Assembly: GCA_022661535.1 (NCBI GenBank)
Contig: JAKULF010000018.1
Span: 124,001 to 188,000 of the forward strand
Direction: 5' to 3'
From: Eutypa lata
Lineage: Eukaryota; Ascomycota; Sordariomycetes; Xylariales; Diatrypaceae
DNA length: 64,000 nt
The notes beneath the pieces are model-generated. The model was not told the origin of the DNA, made no database searches, and saw only the letters and a list, made by a program, of their open reading frames with translations. The first letter of the stretch is position 1, and the number at the start of each line of letters is the position of its first letter. Positions 11,430 through 24,200 of this stretch are shown here, piece after piece. The translations under genes and the position numbers were made by a program.

Positions 11430-12960
11430 TCAATATCTCGTCAACGGGGGACTACCCTCGCACGCAGGGAAGGAGAACTTCGTCTCCACGAACACCTTCT
11501 GCATCATGTCCTCGCGCTTATCGAACTTATGGTAGACCTTGTCCATGTCCTCGACGCGGACCCGGTGCGACACCATCTGCAACGGCTCGAGGTCGCCCTT
11601 CTGGATCTTCTCCAGCAGATCTTCCCAGTACTTGTGCACGGGAGCCTGGCCGTTGCCAATCAGTCGGATTCCGCGCTCCATGAGAGACCCGATGTTGAAA
11701 TGATTGGTCTGTATTAGGTACCATATTAATAAGCATCTTCTCTTGACACCTGAGAAGGGGAGGGAGGGGTATAAAGTAAAGACTTACGTAGCCAACATAT
11801 ACACCAGTGACTCCCACGCGACCGTAGTTGCGGACCGACTCGATCATCTCGTTGAGAATCTCACTTGTATCCGTTTCGGCTCCAAGCATCGTCTCGAGCC
11901 AGTGCACCCAGCCTTTTGCATATTCACCCGCCGCGCACTGTAGACGGGGGAAAAAAGGTCAACATTAGATCGAAAGAACGGACATATGAGTCTGCTTGCT
12001 GAAAAGAAAACTCACCTCAATACCAACATCGGGACCCCTCCCGCCACACAGCTCCTTTAGCTTCGACACGACCGTCGGCTTATTAGTGACTCCGAACGAC
12101 AGGTTCTTGTAATCGACCAGCTCGAGCTTATCGACATGCTTGACGGGCCAGCGCGCCTTGATAAACGACAGTCTCGGCTCCGTATCGACGAAAATGACCT
12201 TCGTAGCGCCGGCCTCGAGGGCAAAGACGCCGGCCATCTGGCCGATGGGGCCCGCGCCCCAGACGGCGACCTGGTCACCGGGGTAGACAGCCGTGTCATG
12301 TACGGCATTATAGCTCGTGGCCAGCACGTCGCTGAGGAACAGCGCCTTCTCATCGGGCACGCCGTCGGGGATCTCCAGTAAGTTGACGTCGCCCAGCGGG
12401 ACACGAACGTACTCGGCCTGGCCGCCGGCGAAGCCGCCCGTGAAGTGCGAGTAGCCGAACATGCCGGCGGTCTGGCCTCCGTACATAGCGCGCTCGGTCG
12501 TGTTGGAATTGGTGCGCTCGCACTGCGACGACAGCTTCTGGCGGCACTGGAAGCACTCGCCGCAGGCGATCTGGAACGAGGCGACGTAGCGGCCGCCCTT
12601 GCGCACCTTGTGTACGTTGGCGCCGACCTCGTCGACGACGCCGCAGAACTCGTGGCCCAGGATGTCGCCCTTCTTCAGCTGCACGATCGACCCGTGCATC
12701 AGGTGCAGGTCGCTGCCGCAGACGGTGCTGCCCGTCACCTTGAGGATGACGTCGTTGGGCTCGAGGATCCGCGGCCGTGGCACGTCGTGCACCTCTACTG
12801 TGTTCTTGCCCATCCAGCACAGCGCCTTCATCGTCCCGGATGTGTCGCCGTCGCCGGCGCCGTTCGCCCCCTCGTAGCTCGACACATCCTGTGCTGTGAT
12901 GCTGCTGCCGTCGTGTCCGATGGCCTTCTCGGCTGCGTATGCTGCTTGCGATGTTGCCAT
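11430..12960 (-). CDS. Zinc-dependent alcohol dehydrogenase (MDR superfamily)
   Basis: Three exons on the minus strand (12016-12960, 11788-11937, 11430-11708) give 457 residues. The zinc-ADH core begins near Met44. Catalytic zinc ligands are Cys81 (TGSTVCGSDLH) and His103-Glu104 (GHEFCG). The structural zinc site is complete: C133-G-E-C136-F-Q-C139-x7-C147. The Rossmann motif VWGAGPIGQMAG (about 233-244) is followed by an acidic Asp at about 259 (VFVDTEPR), which favours NAD over NADP. It belongs to the large glutathione-independent, formaldehyde/sorbitol-dehydrogenase-like group common in fungi; substrate is not determinable. The first 43 residues are an unstructured-looking Ser/Ala/Gly-rich extension, without obvious transit-peptide character (it contains several acids). 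Splice phases are all zero. Confidence 0.9.
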
Positions 12961-14176
12961 TCTCCCGTATGTATATACGATTTAGGTGGTTTGTTGTGGG
13001 CGTTTTTTTAAGTCTTGACCACAAAGTATATTATTTTGGGTTTCGGATGCTTGGATATCGTAGAATGCAGGTTGTGTATTATGGGTATATCAGGAATCTA
13101 ATTCGGAAGAGCTGATGCCAGCGATGTAAATAGGGGATGCTCCCCTATATACGGAAACTTGGCCGTCCATGACGATGGTATTACATTGCAATTAGCACAA
13201 GGCCTTCAGTTGATCTTTCAGAATCCCGACGGCTGCCCGAAGGCCCCAAGCGCCTCTTATTCCACATTGATGCCCCGCGATTGGAGCCGATTGATGGGTA
13301 ATGCGGAAGGCTATAGCGTGGTGGTAGAAGTATGACGTTGCAATGAAATATTTCTTAAAAGTGCCGTTATCTGCGACGTCATGGATTTCTCGTGTGTACC
13401 CATCATGGCTTCGAGCTGGGCGAAATAACAGTTATAGCCTTAGCTACTTCAATGACCAGGCTTTCTACAGTGTGCAGTTAGCCGGTTCCAAATACTGGAG
13501 CGCTATGGAGTGCTAGATTGGTCCTGTAGTAGGTTGTCGGTTGTACTTACAATCATTGTGAGATAACTTTCACCGAGGGTTGTCCGAGATATTGTTACCG
13601 GACTGGGATGAGGTCATTGTGATCTATCGGAGTTTGGTTAGCAGTACTTACTTATCTCCGATTACCGATTCTAAGGCTCCTTTGCTTGATTTGAACATTT
13701 GGATTTCCACGACCGCTATGACATAGTTTTGGGGAAAGGCCTTGGGAAAACATTCCCAAGGGCCCCTTATATATATGACCAACACGCCCATCAAGGTTGT
13801 CGACATATCGGTGTTCGTCATACTTCGAGTACGTAGATCCCACTCCAGCTTGTCACTGAATTCAGATTGGCCATGTCAAGTTTTATTATCATTCATGTTT
13901 AACAGCTAATTCGTTTATTTGCCCATATATCATTGCTTCTATGGTACAATTGCGATGTCTACATACATTATACAGGGCTCTCAGTTCCAGACTGCACCAG
14001 CCCCCTTTTTTCTTTTCCAACATCTCGCGCACAACGCGACGTTTTTGCAACCGTAAGTCTTCAAGGAACCGCTCATTACGTGAACCCAAAAAGGGGGTTC
14101 AACATTATCAAAATTATGACCCATCGGTAGTTAAGGCCCGGCACAATTAAAATTCCAATCCCCTTCCGATCTACAC
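12961..14176. other. Intergenic region upstream of alcohol dehydrogenase
   Basis: Promoter side of the minus-strand dehydrogenase and 3' side of the small secreted protein. Short frames at 13652-13843 and 13889-14089 have no recognisable content. Confidence 0.4.
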
Positions 14177-14720
14177 TTAGACAGCGACGCTCTGAGCACC
14201 GACGGTGAAGTTCTGCGGGCCCTTGTAGTACTGCGATATGACAGCCTCGTGGGTCTCCATGGCCAGCTGGTCCTTGCTGATCAGATGGAGGCCGGTCAGG
14301 TTCGTCTTCGCATCCAGGGGCGACGTGACAGTCACGCCCAAGGACCCGTTGCGCGGCGCGACCGACCAGCTGTAGGCAGCGTCTTCGCAGCCCGTCGGGT
14401 CGATCGCGGGCAGGAGGTCAGGGCCCTGCTGTATTATGCTGCAGTGGGTTGGCTCTGAAGAGGAGTCCGTCACCGTGACGAAGAAGTCGTATCTACGTAG
14501 GTAGGTAGTCCCGAATGATTAGTGCGTGCGCTTTGGTGTTTGGCTAGGTAGGTAGCTATCTGCTCTTGATATGGAGGGACACTCACAAACAGAATAGACT
14601 GTGAGGGATGCAGCTTCCTGTGAATCCTGATACTTGGTATTCGGCCGACTGTCTCCCATGTAGGGCCGCGCCGAGGACAGGCGCGGCTAGGAGGGCGGAG
14701 CTGATCACGCTGGCTTTCAT
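14177..14720 (-). CDS. Small secreted protein, candidate effector-like
   Basis: Two exons (14587-14720, 14177-14492) join in phase across a 94-nt intron to give 149 residues. The start MKASVISSALLAAPVLGAAL is a clear secretion signal (Lys, hydrophobic core, small residues at the likely cleavage point), followed by HGR. The mature chain has four cysteines (GSCIP, LFCLYD, THCSI, GCEDAA), which could form two disulfides, and candidate N-glycosylation sites NGS, NLT and NFT. Exon 2 contains alternating hydrophobic strands (YDFFVTVTDSS, YSWSVAPRNGSLGVTVTSP), suggesting a beta-rich fold. I do not recognise a named family. The size and secretion resemble fungal effector-like or hypersensitive-response-like proteins, but that is only inference. 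Confidence 0.72.
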
Positions 14721-16379
14721 CGTGGTAGAAGTGTGTGTATGATAATTTTGGTTAATTTATCAAGTACTCAGCATGGAATGGTACCTTGGTTGACGGGCGT
14801 TGGTGATTCTGCTGAGTTTCCAAGAGATTTCAACAGCCAACGCGGACAGGAATTCTCGACGCTTATTAATAAAACAGACCATTTCAATTGAAACCATGCG
14901 GTCTCCTGCCTATTTGCGTGTGTGTGTGTGTGTGTGTGTGTTTTCCAACCCCCATCAGCATTAATTAACTATGTATGTACCTGGTAGCAAGACTGGCCGC
15001 AAAGAGGAAGCTCAATATGATAGGATCGGCGGTAAATGGCCGCGACGTTACATTGTCCCGGCAATTTACAACGGTGCCAAGAAAGACGATCCTTTCTTGT
15101 TTCCCGCTTTTGGGGGGTCGTCGCACATATAGGGCATTGACAACTAATATATAATGTCTCGGGCGTACTCTCATTACGAGGCAAGGTCCTGCTCCTCCTA
15201 GGCGCTCTGAGCCTATAGACCAGCTCCGAGAAGCCATCAAACGTTGCAAATCGACGACGTGGTCGGTGATTCTATAGAATGATAGTGGAGCCTGTTCTAT
15301 TTTTAGCCGGGAGCAGATAGATATGCACCCATCAACTGCCGAACCCTCCTAACTAGCTCTAGGCAGAGTCCAGACCGACGTGACTTGACGGCTTGAGCGA
15401 AAACATTTTATCGAGGGTAGTATTGGAATGGTTGATGATGTCACTGAGGCATCCTATTCAGGGGTTATCAGAGCCTCTCATAACCCAAAGGTATCGTATG
15501 CTTGACGATATCAAGAGACAACATCAGCAACATTTCATCGGTCTAAGCGAATGTCTCAACTTCCGATGCAACCTTTGGGAAATATTGAGACTATAGCGAT
15601 GGCTAGGCATATTTTACAATTCATAATGCAGATTTTATGAGTAGGTATCCACCCTTTCTCATAAGGCAGACCGATGGGAATTGGCGTGCTTTTTCCCGAG
15701 ACCTGGTGGTCTGGTTACCTCTCAGTAGACTATTTTCGGCTCTGAGTTGCTACTCGGTATGTGTGCAAAGGCATCTACTGCCACTTGGGGGAAATGGTCG
15801 TCGCATGTACTTAAGAGAACGTATAGTTTTAGATATCACATGTTGACTGCGTGCAATCAGGGGCTTCAATTCTCAGTACGATGATCTCTCACCTCTTATT
15901 ACAAGCGCCGTTGTATCGTTTGGGCAACAAACGTAGATATTAGCTCTGATGAATAGATAGCTCTATTTATGTTTCTTTTCTTTTCGCCTTCTACGATTTT
16001 TACTATATCTCCTGAGCGATAGTAGAGTGACTGAAGGACTTGTCCAGACAAAAATCTATTATAGGTTCGATAGGACGAATAACCATTTGTCTGTAGAGTA
16101 ATTCGTGGGTTGGTAGAATTATGATACATTCGTTCCTTTGTATTTTCTGTCTGCGAGTGACCTACATCGTCACCAACTAGAGGTGAAGAGGATAACATCG
16201 CAATAGAAGAAGCTCCAGACCAGATTCTAACTAAGTACTGGCAGCTTAAGACCATAACGTAGACATACGGCTTAACTTAATCAAGTTTCTTCCTTATTAT
16301 TCGTGCCCCTTGCCCCCCATCTCTCTCCCTCTTTCTCTCCCACAATCTTCCCCTAACTACCTAGCCAGGTAAAAACCCC
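14721..16379. other. Intergenic region with (GT)n tract
   Basis: Contains the promoter of the small secreted protein and a GT dinucleotide repeat (14918-14941). A 118-codon minus-strand frame at 15899-16255 shows no family resemblance. Confidence 0.4.
14918..14941. repeat. (GT)12 dinucleotide microsatellite
   Basis: Uninterrupted GT repeat about 200 nt upstream of the small secreted protein start. Confidence 0.9.
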
Positions 16380-17145
16380 TTAATCCATCGAATGAGCAAC
16401 GCACCGATAAAGATCCATCATCCCAAGGAAACGTGGAGAGTCCTTCGCTAAGAAGTCGTAGATATCCTCCGTGGTCAGATTCTCCATACCGCCCTGCGTG
16501 TCCGCTCAGCGCCGCACCCTCTCCTGCATGTCGCGGATCTGCTCGACCATGCGAGCTTTGGCGGCCGACGGCTCCCGCTGGGTCCAGCCGGAGCGCGGCC
16601 AGATCGCCTCGAAGCCCCGGTTTTGGGATTCTGCGTGCATGATTGAGCCCGGGGCCGGACACAACAGGACCTCCATGCGGTGCTCTTCGTGTCATTGTTT
16701 ATACGCGATATTTATATCTTTGAGACCCCAAGTCGACAGACAGGGTAGGTTAGTAGATAGGTAGACATGCTCGCCTATATTTCTTTCTTTCTTTCTTTCT
16801 TTCTTATTAATAAATAGGTACTTACCTCACAAAGCCATCCGTCGGTGAAGGGAGACCCATTTCGCGAGCCAAAGCCTGGGCCTCGGGGTCCTCTGTGGCG
16901 ACCTTCCGGCAATACTCCCAGCCGTCGAAAAACGCGGAGCTGGCCCCTTTGCTCTCCACATGTTGGCAGAACGGCTTGTGCTCTTCCCAGTGCTTCTTCT
17001 GCCACTCCTTGTTGCAGTAGCGGGCCTTCTTGCACCTGGCGCAGAATAGAAGACTCGAAGAGGGCTTTTTCCAGCACCGCGAGCTGCTGCACTTTGCAGT
17101 TACTGTTGACGTTGTTGACGCGGCGCCTGTTTGGGGTTGGTCCAT
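16380..17145 (-). pseudogene. Decayed MYND zinc-finger paralogue
   Basis: Starts MDQPQTGAAS at 17145 and shares with the intact 8074-8961 gene both the finger region and the downstream domain (DPEAQALAREMGLPSP; MEVLLCPAPGS; QREPSAAKARMVEQIRDMQERVRR). Three lesions are visible. First, the sixth zinc ligand is changed: YCNKEWQKKHW has Trp where the intact copy has Cys (YCSKDCQ). Second, after the GTAAGT donor near 16828 the first roughly 38 residues of the intact copy's exon 2 have no counterpart, and no acceptor restores the correct phase. Third, an in-frame TGA at 16506-16508 interrupts homology that continues in the same frame to a TAA at 16380-16382 (LTTEDIYDFLAKDSP). The stop lacks the TGA-CTA readthrough context. 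A short truncated product is possible but a full one is not. Confidence 0.78.
16780..16804. repeat. (TTTC)n tetranucleotide microsatellite
   Basis: About six TTTC units, located inside what would be the intron of the decayed MYND copy. Confidence 0.85.
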
Positions 17146-18279
17146 TGCAGCGATGGTGGCGATGATGCCTCAGGGTTGCTGCTGGATGTCTCGATGAGAC
17201 GTAAAGTAATAAAAGGGCAGTTAAGTTAAGTATGGTCTTAAAGTTCCAGATGTACACGTGTGGATGGTGAAGGCCAGGGTCCGCTCCTAATCTGAATTTG
17301 CCGCTTGTAAGCTATCGTCGATTCACAATGGAAGATAGTTCTTGTGGGCCGTAGATAAGTTTGTTCAAAGCAGCTACTAGTCTTCAAGGCAGGTTTAACA
17401 TCACAAGAATGTTCCTGCGGCAGCATCAGATTGTTCCTCAGGCAACTAACCCCGGACACCTCACGTCAAAGTCGACGATAGATAAGCACGCAGCCATAAT
17501 GGCAATCCTCTGCCTCTTGGAAAAATCTATGTAAATTGACAACTGTAGTAAAGCGTTTGCTTTGAGCCGAATTTTGGGGGAATATTGCATGTAACTAACT
17601 ATTGCCTAGAATTCTTGGTCTACACTTCTTGATATAAGGAAAGTTTCCCTCAGTCCTGGACATGGCCCTTGTATGCTCGAATCCCCTGCATCACTTGAAA
17701 GTATATCCTTTTGTATGATAAAGCACCTCCTAAGTGCTTTAGTCACCAACAGGATAGTTAACAATGATGAAAACATGCATTAACAACTTGAGTCCACAAG
17801 TTCATACCAAACCAAACCTTTCTCCAGTCAAACCCATACCAGCCATCCAACCAGTTATATCCCCTTCATTTCTTTTCTCCACCCTGCCTTACCTGCCTAC
17901 ACACGTACCTAAATGCAATGCAATTACAACAACGAGCTCTAATCTGATCTTCAAAGATACATTCATCTATTCGTCGTCATCTATGAATGTAAGCAAACAA
18001 ATAAAAAATCAACCATTTAGCTAACCACATCACTCCTTTTACCACACCCTAACCTAGCCTCCCCATTCACTCTTGATCTCCTGAACAGATAAACAATCAC
18101 TTTAACAATTCCGAACTGCCTATCATCATCACCACCCCCCTTTCTTGACTTAATTATCAAGCCCGCCTCAAACATCCCCACATCCATCCATATGTCTCCC
18201 TTCCCCTTTCCCTTCCCCTATCTGCCCTATCTTCCTTCACCTCTCCCCCCAACCCAACCCAATCCAAACTCAAACTTAC
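17146..18279. other. Intergenic region between MYND pseudogene and GCN1
   Basis: Downstream part is pyrimidine-rich (about 18020-18280) and probably includes the GCN1 3' untranslated region. No gene recognised; the 86-codon frame at 17764-18024 looks like chance. Confidence 0.4.
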
Positions 18280-21200
18280 TTACTCCTGCGAAAAAACCCC
18301 ACCCCCAACATCCACCTGCCCAACACACCAAATCTCCTTCTCATCCTCGACCTCATCATTCGCCAACCCGATGCCCCCACCATCAGCCTCCCTCCTCTCG
18401 CGGGCCTGCCCGCCGAGCCGCAGCGCCACGCGGCGGAAGTAGTCCTGCATGCTGCGCTTCGTGTTCGGCGGCAGCTCAGCCCCGCTACTAGCGAGGTAGT
18501 TGTCGAAGACGCGGGACTCCTCGTCGACGACACCGAAGAGCTCGACGAAGGCCGCCTCCGCGGCCAGCTTGACCGGGATCACGGGGTCGCGGACCGACGC
18601 GAATACTGGAGGCGCGAGGAGCGGTAGGTGTGGGCGTACCAGGTCGGGGCTCTTGCGGCTGGCGGTGCGGACTACGACGAGGGAGAGGCGGCGCGAGTCG
18701 CTTGGGTTGCCCGGGCCGATGATGGTCGCGAGGGTCGAGAATAGGGGTTTGGTGGTCGACTCGAAGGCCTTGGGCGCGTCATCGCTGAGTAGGTATTTAC
18801 CCGTTGCAAGAATCGAGTTGTTCGCTACGAAGAGGTTCTTGTTGGACATGCCCTGGCAGAGGAGTTCGGGCAGGTCTTCGGCTACGGGGCTGTCGAGTAG
18901 CACTTGTGGCGATTCTACCAATACCGCGTTGAGTGCGAGCACGGATGAGTTGGTGAAGTGGTTCGGGGCTATGCGGTTCTTGATTAGAGTGTGTGCTGCG
19001 TCCGATGGTACGTTCTTGACGAGCGCTCCGAGGAGTTTGGCGTTGGTCACCATCATAGTGTCGTCCTTAGTGTCGGTGTCCAAATCGATCAGACCGAGGA
19101 CAGCCGTACGCGAGCCCTCGCCCATGTTGGAACCTGCCTTGCTGATGACTTCGTACAACGCCTTCAGCATGGCTGTCTTGACGCCTGGATCTGACGTCTT
19201 TGAACCCGTGACAAGCTCAGAAATCAATGGATCTACACGAGGTGTAAATTTGATCAGGGTACCTAAAGCCTTAGCAGCACGCGTTCGGAGAAGTTCGCTT
19301 GTAGTGTCTGCGAGTGATCTTGCGAACGTTCTTTGAAGTTGGGGCAAGAATGGTTTCAGAGCAGTTGGCATCTTCTCAAGCAGATTGTTAAGGGTTAGGA
19401 GAATGGCAGCCTTAACGTCCGTAGATCTCTCGGACACAACACGGATAAGAGGACCCGTGATTTGTGTGACGAACGGTTTGAGGGCGTTCTCACTGGTCCT
19501 GTCGACAATATCCGAGATTGCCAACGCCGCATTGGTTCTCTGTTCTGGGGTACCGTTCATGAGACCCTGCAAGAAGATTGGCAGAATGGCGTTGATGCCC
19601 TTTGGAAGCTCGAAACCTGCTAGACTCGAGCCAGGTACACCAACGCGCTGTAGAGTTTGTCTGGTTGATGGGACGAGTGCCTCCATCTCTTCCTTCTTGA
19701 GCTTCTTGGTAAACTCGCTGAGACCTGTCCATGCTGCCTTTACGACATCCTTATCACGGTCGTCAAACGAGATTAGTAGCGCACGAATGATGTCTTGGTT
19801 GTACCGTGAGTAATCGACGCTCGCGCTTGCAAAGAAGTTGGCTAGACGGTAAGCAGTAACTGATCGTTTGTGGTGATCATCGTGCTTCATAAGCTGCAGG
19901 AGTACATTCATGACCGTGTTAAGACCATCATATTCATCGATAGATTGAATAACCGTATCAAACGAGACCTCAAGCTCACCCCGCAAATCTTCGTCGGTAG
20001 CGTTGATGATGTTATCCATAAGAGAATTGATAATGTTGGGGAGGCGTCGGTTCATAGCCGTGCCTGCAACCTGAGACAAAGATGCTAATGCCTTCGCGTT
20101 GAACGAAGAGATTGGAGAGGATGTGAGAGTAGGGATAAGGTTCGGCAAGATGATGTTTGACCGCGTGGTCTCGGTAAGAAGTGTCAACAGAGCAGACAAA
20201 GCGTTATCTGCTCCATCTTCGGACCGCAGCAGGTTGAGAAGGAAGGGGAGGACTTGGTCAACGACACGCTTGCCAACAATTTGTTGTAGCGAATCGAAGG
20301 CCTCCGCTGCTGCCTCACGGACATCCTCATCCGAGTCTGTCAGCGCAGTTCGAACAACAGAGACGAGAGTCTTCTCGTGATCCTCCAAAGCTTCTTCAGA
20401 TGCCGATGAGATAAGTTCCTTGAGTGCCAAGCAAATACCTTGCTTCGCGTTCGTGTCTGTAGAAGTCTGAAGACCTTCTTCAAGTGTAGGAAGTAGACTA
20501 GACAAGACTCCATCTCCAGCCTTGCGGATGAGTTCTCCTAAAGCATTGCTGGCAATGACCTTGTGCTCCATATTCGAACTTCCAAGCCGGCGGATGATCA
20601 ATTGCGTCAGTGTAGGTGTTAACTCCTTCAGCGTTCTTGGAGTAGCAACTAGTGCCTTCCAGACACTAACCGCTGCCGCGCGAACAGCACCAGCAGTGTC
20701 GCAGCGACAGATATACAATGCGGAAAGAATCTTGTTGCGCTTCTCTTCTCCAAGGACTTCACGCAAGGATGCACCTGCTTCCTTGGCGTTCTCTTCCTCA
20801 TCTTCTTCGGAGGCGTTTGCACTGATGCCTGTGAGATTGAACAGAAGATCGCCAACCAGCTCAACGGAACTCAACCGGATCCTGTAGCTGTCGTCGGCTA
20901 GACCTCTCTCCAACTCTGGCAGGAGAAGATCCACAGCCCTGGCAGCAAAGTTCTTGACGAGAAGTCGACCAGCTCGGAGAGCAGTCTCACGGATTGACTC
21001 AACATCATCAGCAAGGCCTGCAAGAATTGGCGGAATAATCTTCCCGAGGTAGTTGGAGAAACTATTTCCGAAACACACGGGCAAGAAAATGAACAACGAC
21101 ATGAACCCTTCTCTGACAGCCGCCTTCGAAGACTCGACATTTTGGAGGATGGTAGGTAGCGTTTCCTCCAGTCTCGTAGTACCAAGACCTGCAAGGACCT

Positions 21201-24200
21201 CACTAAGAGCTTGAGCGGAACCTAGACGATCTCCTGCTCCTGTGTCTGACTTAAGAGTCTGCATAAGTCCAGGAATGAGATCCGGCAGAGCATCTTCGCC
21301 AAGCTTCTCAACAAGCGAGCCCAGAGCCCGGGAAGCCGTCGCTCGTGTTGTCGGAACAGGGTCCACAGCAGCAAGTTTCAACCCAGAAACAAGCACTGGT
21401 AGATGAGAGATGAGATCTTTTCGTTCTGTCAAATGGGCAAGACTGCCGATAACTTGAGATGCTTTGCGTTTCGTGTTGGACCGGTCATCTAATCCACGCT
21501 GCAAGATTCTCGTGACAAGAGCCAATGAAGGTGCGTCAAGATAATGGACAAACTGTACTTTGATGAGGGAATCCAAGGCATCATCTGTGTATTTGGTGGG
21601 ATCACTGAGTGCCTTAAGTAGGATGTCCACGAGATTTTTAACCTCGGGGTTCTCGATAACCTCACCGAATCGCTTCAAGCTCTTGTTTGCTGCTGACCGT
21701 ACTTCCTTGTGACTATCATTCAGTACCGCAGTAAGTGGGGGGATGATGGCTGGAAGACTCTGTGCAAGTTGCTGGGGGTCAAGGTATGCCATGGCACCGA
21801 GAAGGTCACAAGCACCCTTTTTGCTACGCCATTGGTCGTCGTCAAGGCCCCTGAGTAGTGTGGGTAATATTTGCTTGACACCATATGAGCTCAGCTTGGC
21901 AAAGCAAGCCTTTGCTGCCGCTAAACATGAGTCTCTGACGTCGGCGTTGCTATCGCCGAAGCCAGCTAGTAGCTGGGGCACAATTTTAATAACATACGGC
22001 TCAAAGATACGACCGAGTATGGTAGCTAAAAGCTCAAAAGCGAGGAAAGCACCCTCACGTTGTTGGGACTCCTTCTTGTTCTCAACCGCGCTCTTTAAAG
22101 TGACGAGAATGCGATAGTCGCGCAACACCGCGATACCTCTACCAAGCACTAAGCCAGCGAGGCCATAAGCGGCACCTCGCTTTTCGGCATACTTCTTGGA
22201 ATTTAGTAGGGAATCGAGCACCTGGTCGAAGTATTTAGATGACTTGTCACCACAAGTTCGCACTAATGGTGGCAGACATTCTGCAACCGCATACTGTACT
22301 GCCTCCGACGGCGTGCTAAGCGTTGTAAGTAGTCTTTCTAGGACAACGGGAATCTTAGCGTCACCCGGCTTCAAGTGCCTAGCTAAAGCACCATACATAA
22401 TGATGACGGCTTCATTGACCCGGTCGGCGGCTTCAGAACCCTTATCAGGAGCTGCAAGAGTCCGTTCGAAAGTCTTCATCAATTTATCCACTAATGCGCC
22501 ACCATGGAGCTCGATAGCTGCGAGGGCCGCGTCTAACATTTCGCTTCGAACTGCTCCATTCGAATCACCCAATGGACCACCCTCGATGAGGAAGTTGAAG
22601 AAATCGTCGATCTGAGATTTCTGCAGAACGGCAGCAAGCTCTTTGAATGCGGCCGCAATGCCATGCCGCGCTTCCCACAAATCAGATAAGTCGGTTTTCC
22701 TTGGCATGCCAAACTCGTCTAATTGTGATACGCGAGGTTTGGCGAACTCGACGTATGAAGATCGAAGTTGTCCCAGAACGTCATCAACCGTAGGTGGATG
22801 GGCCCTGCATGCATCCGCCAAGGCTCTAGCAGCGGCCCTCCTAAGAGCTGCGTCTTTGCTCTCAAGATAAGGAAGCATCTTGAAAGGCACATCTTTCGAG
22901 ATCTGGAATCCGCTCTCTTCCCATATTTCATGACCAAGTTCGACATTTTGATCGACATCGTCGTGGCATGCAATCCATATCTCGTCCGAAAACTCCAGAT
23001 CGCTCATGTCAACGTCCGCGCTTATGGATTGCAAGACTGTTTCTCGAACGGAAGATAAGGGGACAATGGCACCCTTAGCAAGGGTGACGATTTCATCCAT
23101 GTTGATGTTCGGGGCAACACAACGGATCATATCTGAGAAGCAATCCTTGATTATCTTGTAATGCTGCCCGTACTGTTGCATAGCTGACGTTAGGGCGGTG
23201 AAAAGTTCAGCTCGTGGAACATTCTCATCGGCACAGACGTCCGTGTGAAATGACAGGATTTCTACTGCTAGAACTAATTGTGCGTCTCGCTCGTCCGAGT
23301 CGTTTCCAATTCCACCTTTGCGTAGTACCGCGAATATCAATGGCAAAATATAGATCAACGAGACAGCGTCGAACGGCCGTTGTTCTCCCGCAAAACGAAG
23401 GCGGTAGAAAACTCTCGTCACGAGCTCTTCAAGACCTTCTTCTGTCAGGTTCTCTGGTAAAGAAGTGATATCCACCGCGCGGAGAGTCGCAACACCAATG
23501 AAGGGCCGAATCGAGCCAAGGCGATTCGTAACTCTATTTGAGCACGCTAAATATGCGGAAGGAGCAGTATCGCCAGTAATAAGGCAAGCTCCGGCCTCCA
23601 TGGCCTCCAGCAGAGCGCTGATACAGGGCCCCATCCAGAGGGCCGCTTCGGTTGGCGGACCTGTGGTCAGGCTCTTAATAATCCCAATGCCACGAACAAG
23701 TCTTGCCTCGATTTGCTGAACAGACCGGCGGATTTCTGATTCTTTTTTGAGTTGAGCATTGACTTTAGCTTGCTCATCAGTGGTCAATTTCTTCTGTGTC
23801 CCCTTTTTCTGTGCTAATTGACTTCTCAGTTCCTCTTCCCACTTCAATGTATCGTAGTCTTTAGTGTTCTTGTTGGGTAGAGCTTGCTTCTTTGCGAGGA
23901 CATCGATGAAAGCTGTGCCCTCGGGAGTACGGAATATCGCTGCCTCGACAGGACCGATATCTTGAAGATCCGTGGTGGAAAGGTCTGACCGTATTAGTTG
24001 GATGATCCTCGGTGTCATGATTTCTGGGGCGACAAAGGCGAGATCAGCAGCAGCTTTGCAAGCGGCATGCCTGATCAAGTTCGACTGCTGGTTGTTAGCC
24101 TATGCATATACTTTATTTCTTGTTCAGTTGCTTACCTTTTGACTAGCACTCGTCTTCTCTACTACTTGTTGTATTAAGTCTTCCTCATACTTCTTGGCTA

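Noticed and set aside
15899..16255. 118-codon minus-strand frame as a transposase relic
   Set aside because: No DDE, reverse-transcriptase or other mobile-element motif, and frames of this length are expected by chance many times in the window.
16506..16508. Programmed stop-codon readthrough in the second MYND copy
   Set aside because: The TGA is followed by GCG, not the CTA readthrough context, and two further lesions (lost Cys, missing segment) point to decay.
16485..16525. A mini-intron removing the TGA in the MYND paralogue
   Set aside because: The only GT..AG pair in phase would give an intron of about 24 nt, too short for fungal splicing.
18500..19336. 278-codon plus-strand frame inside GCN1
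   Set aside because: Antisense shadow of the GCN1 third exon; low-complexity Ser/Arg translation with no family resemblance.
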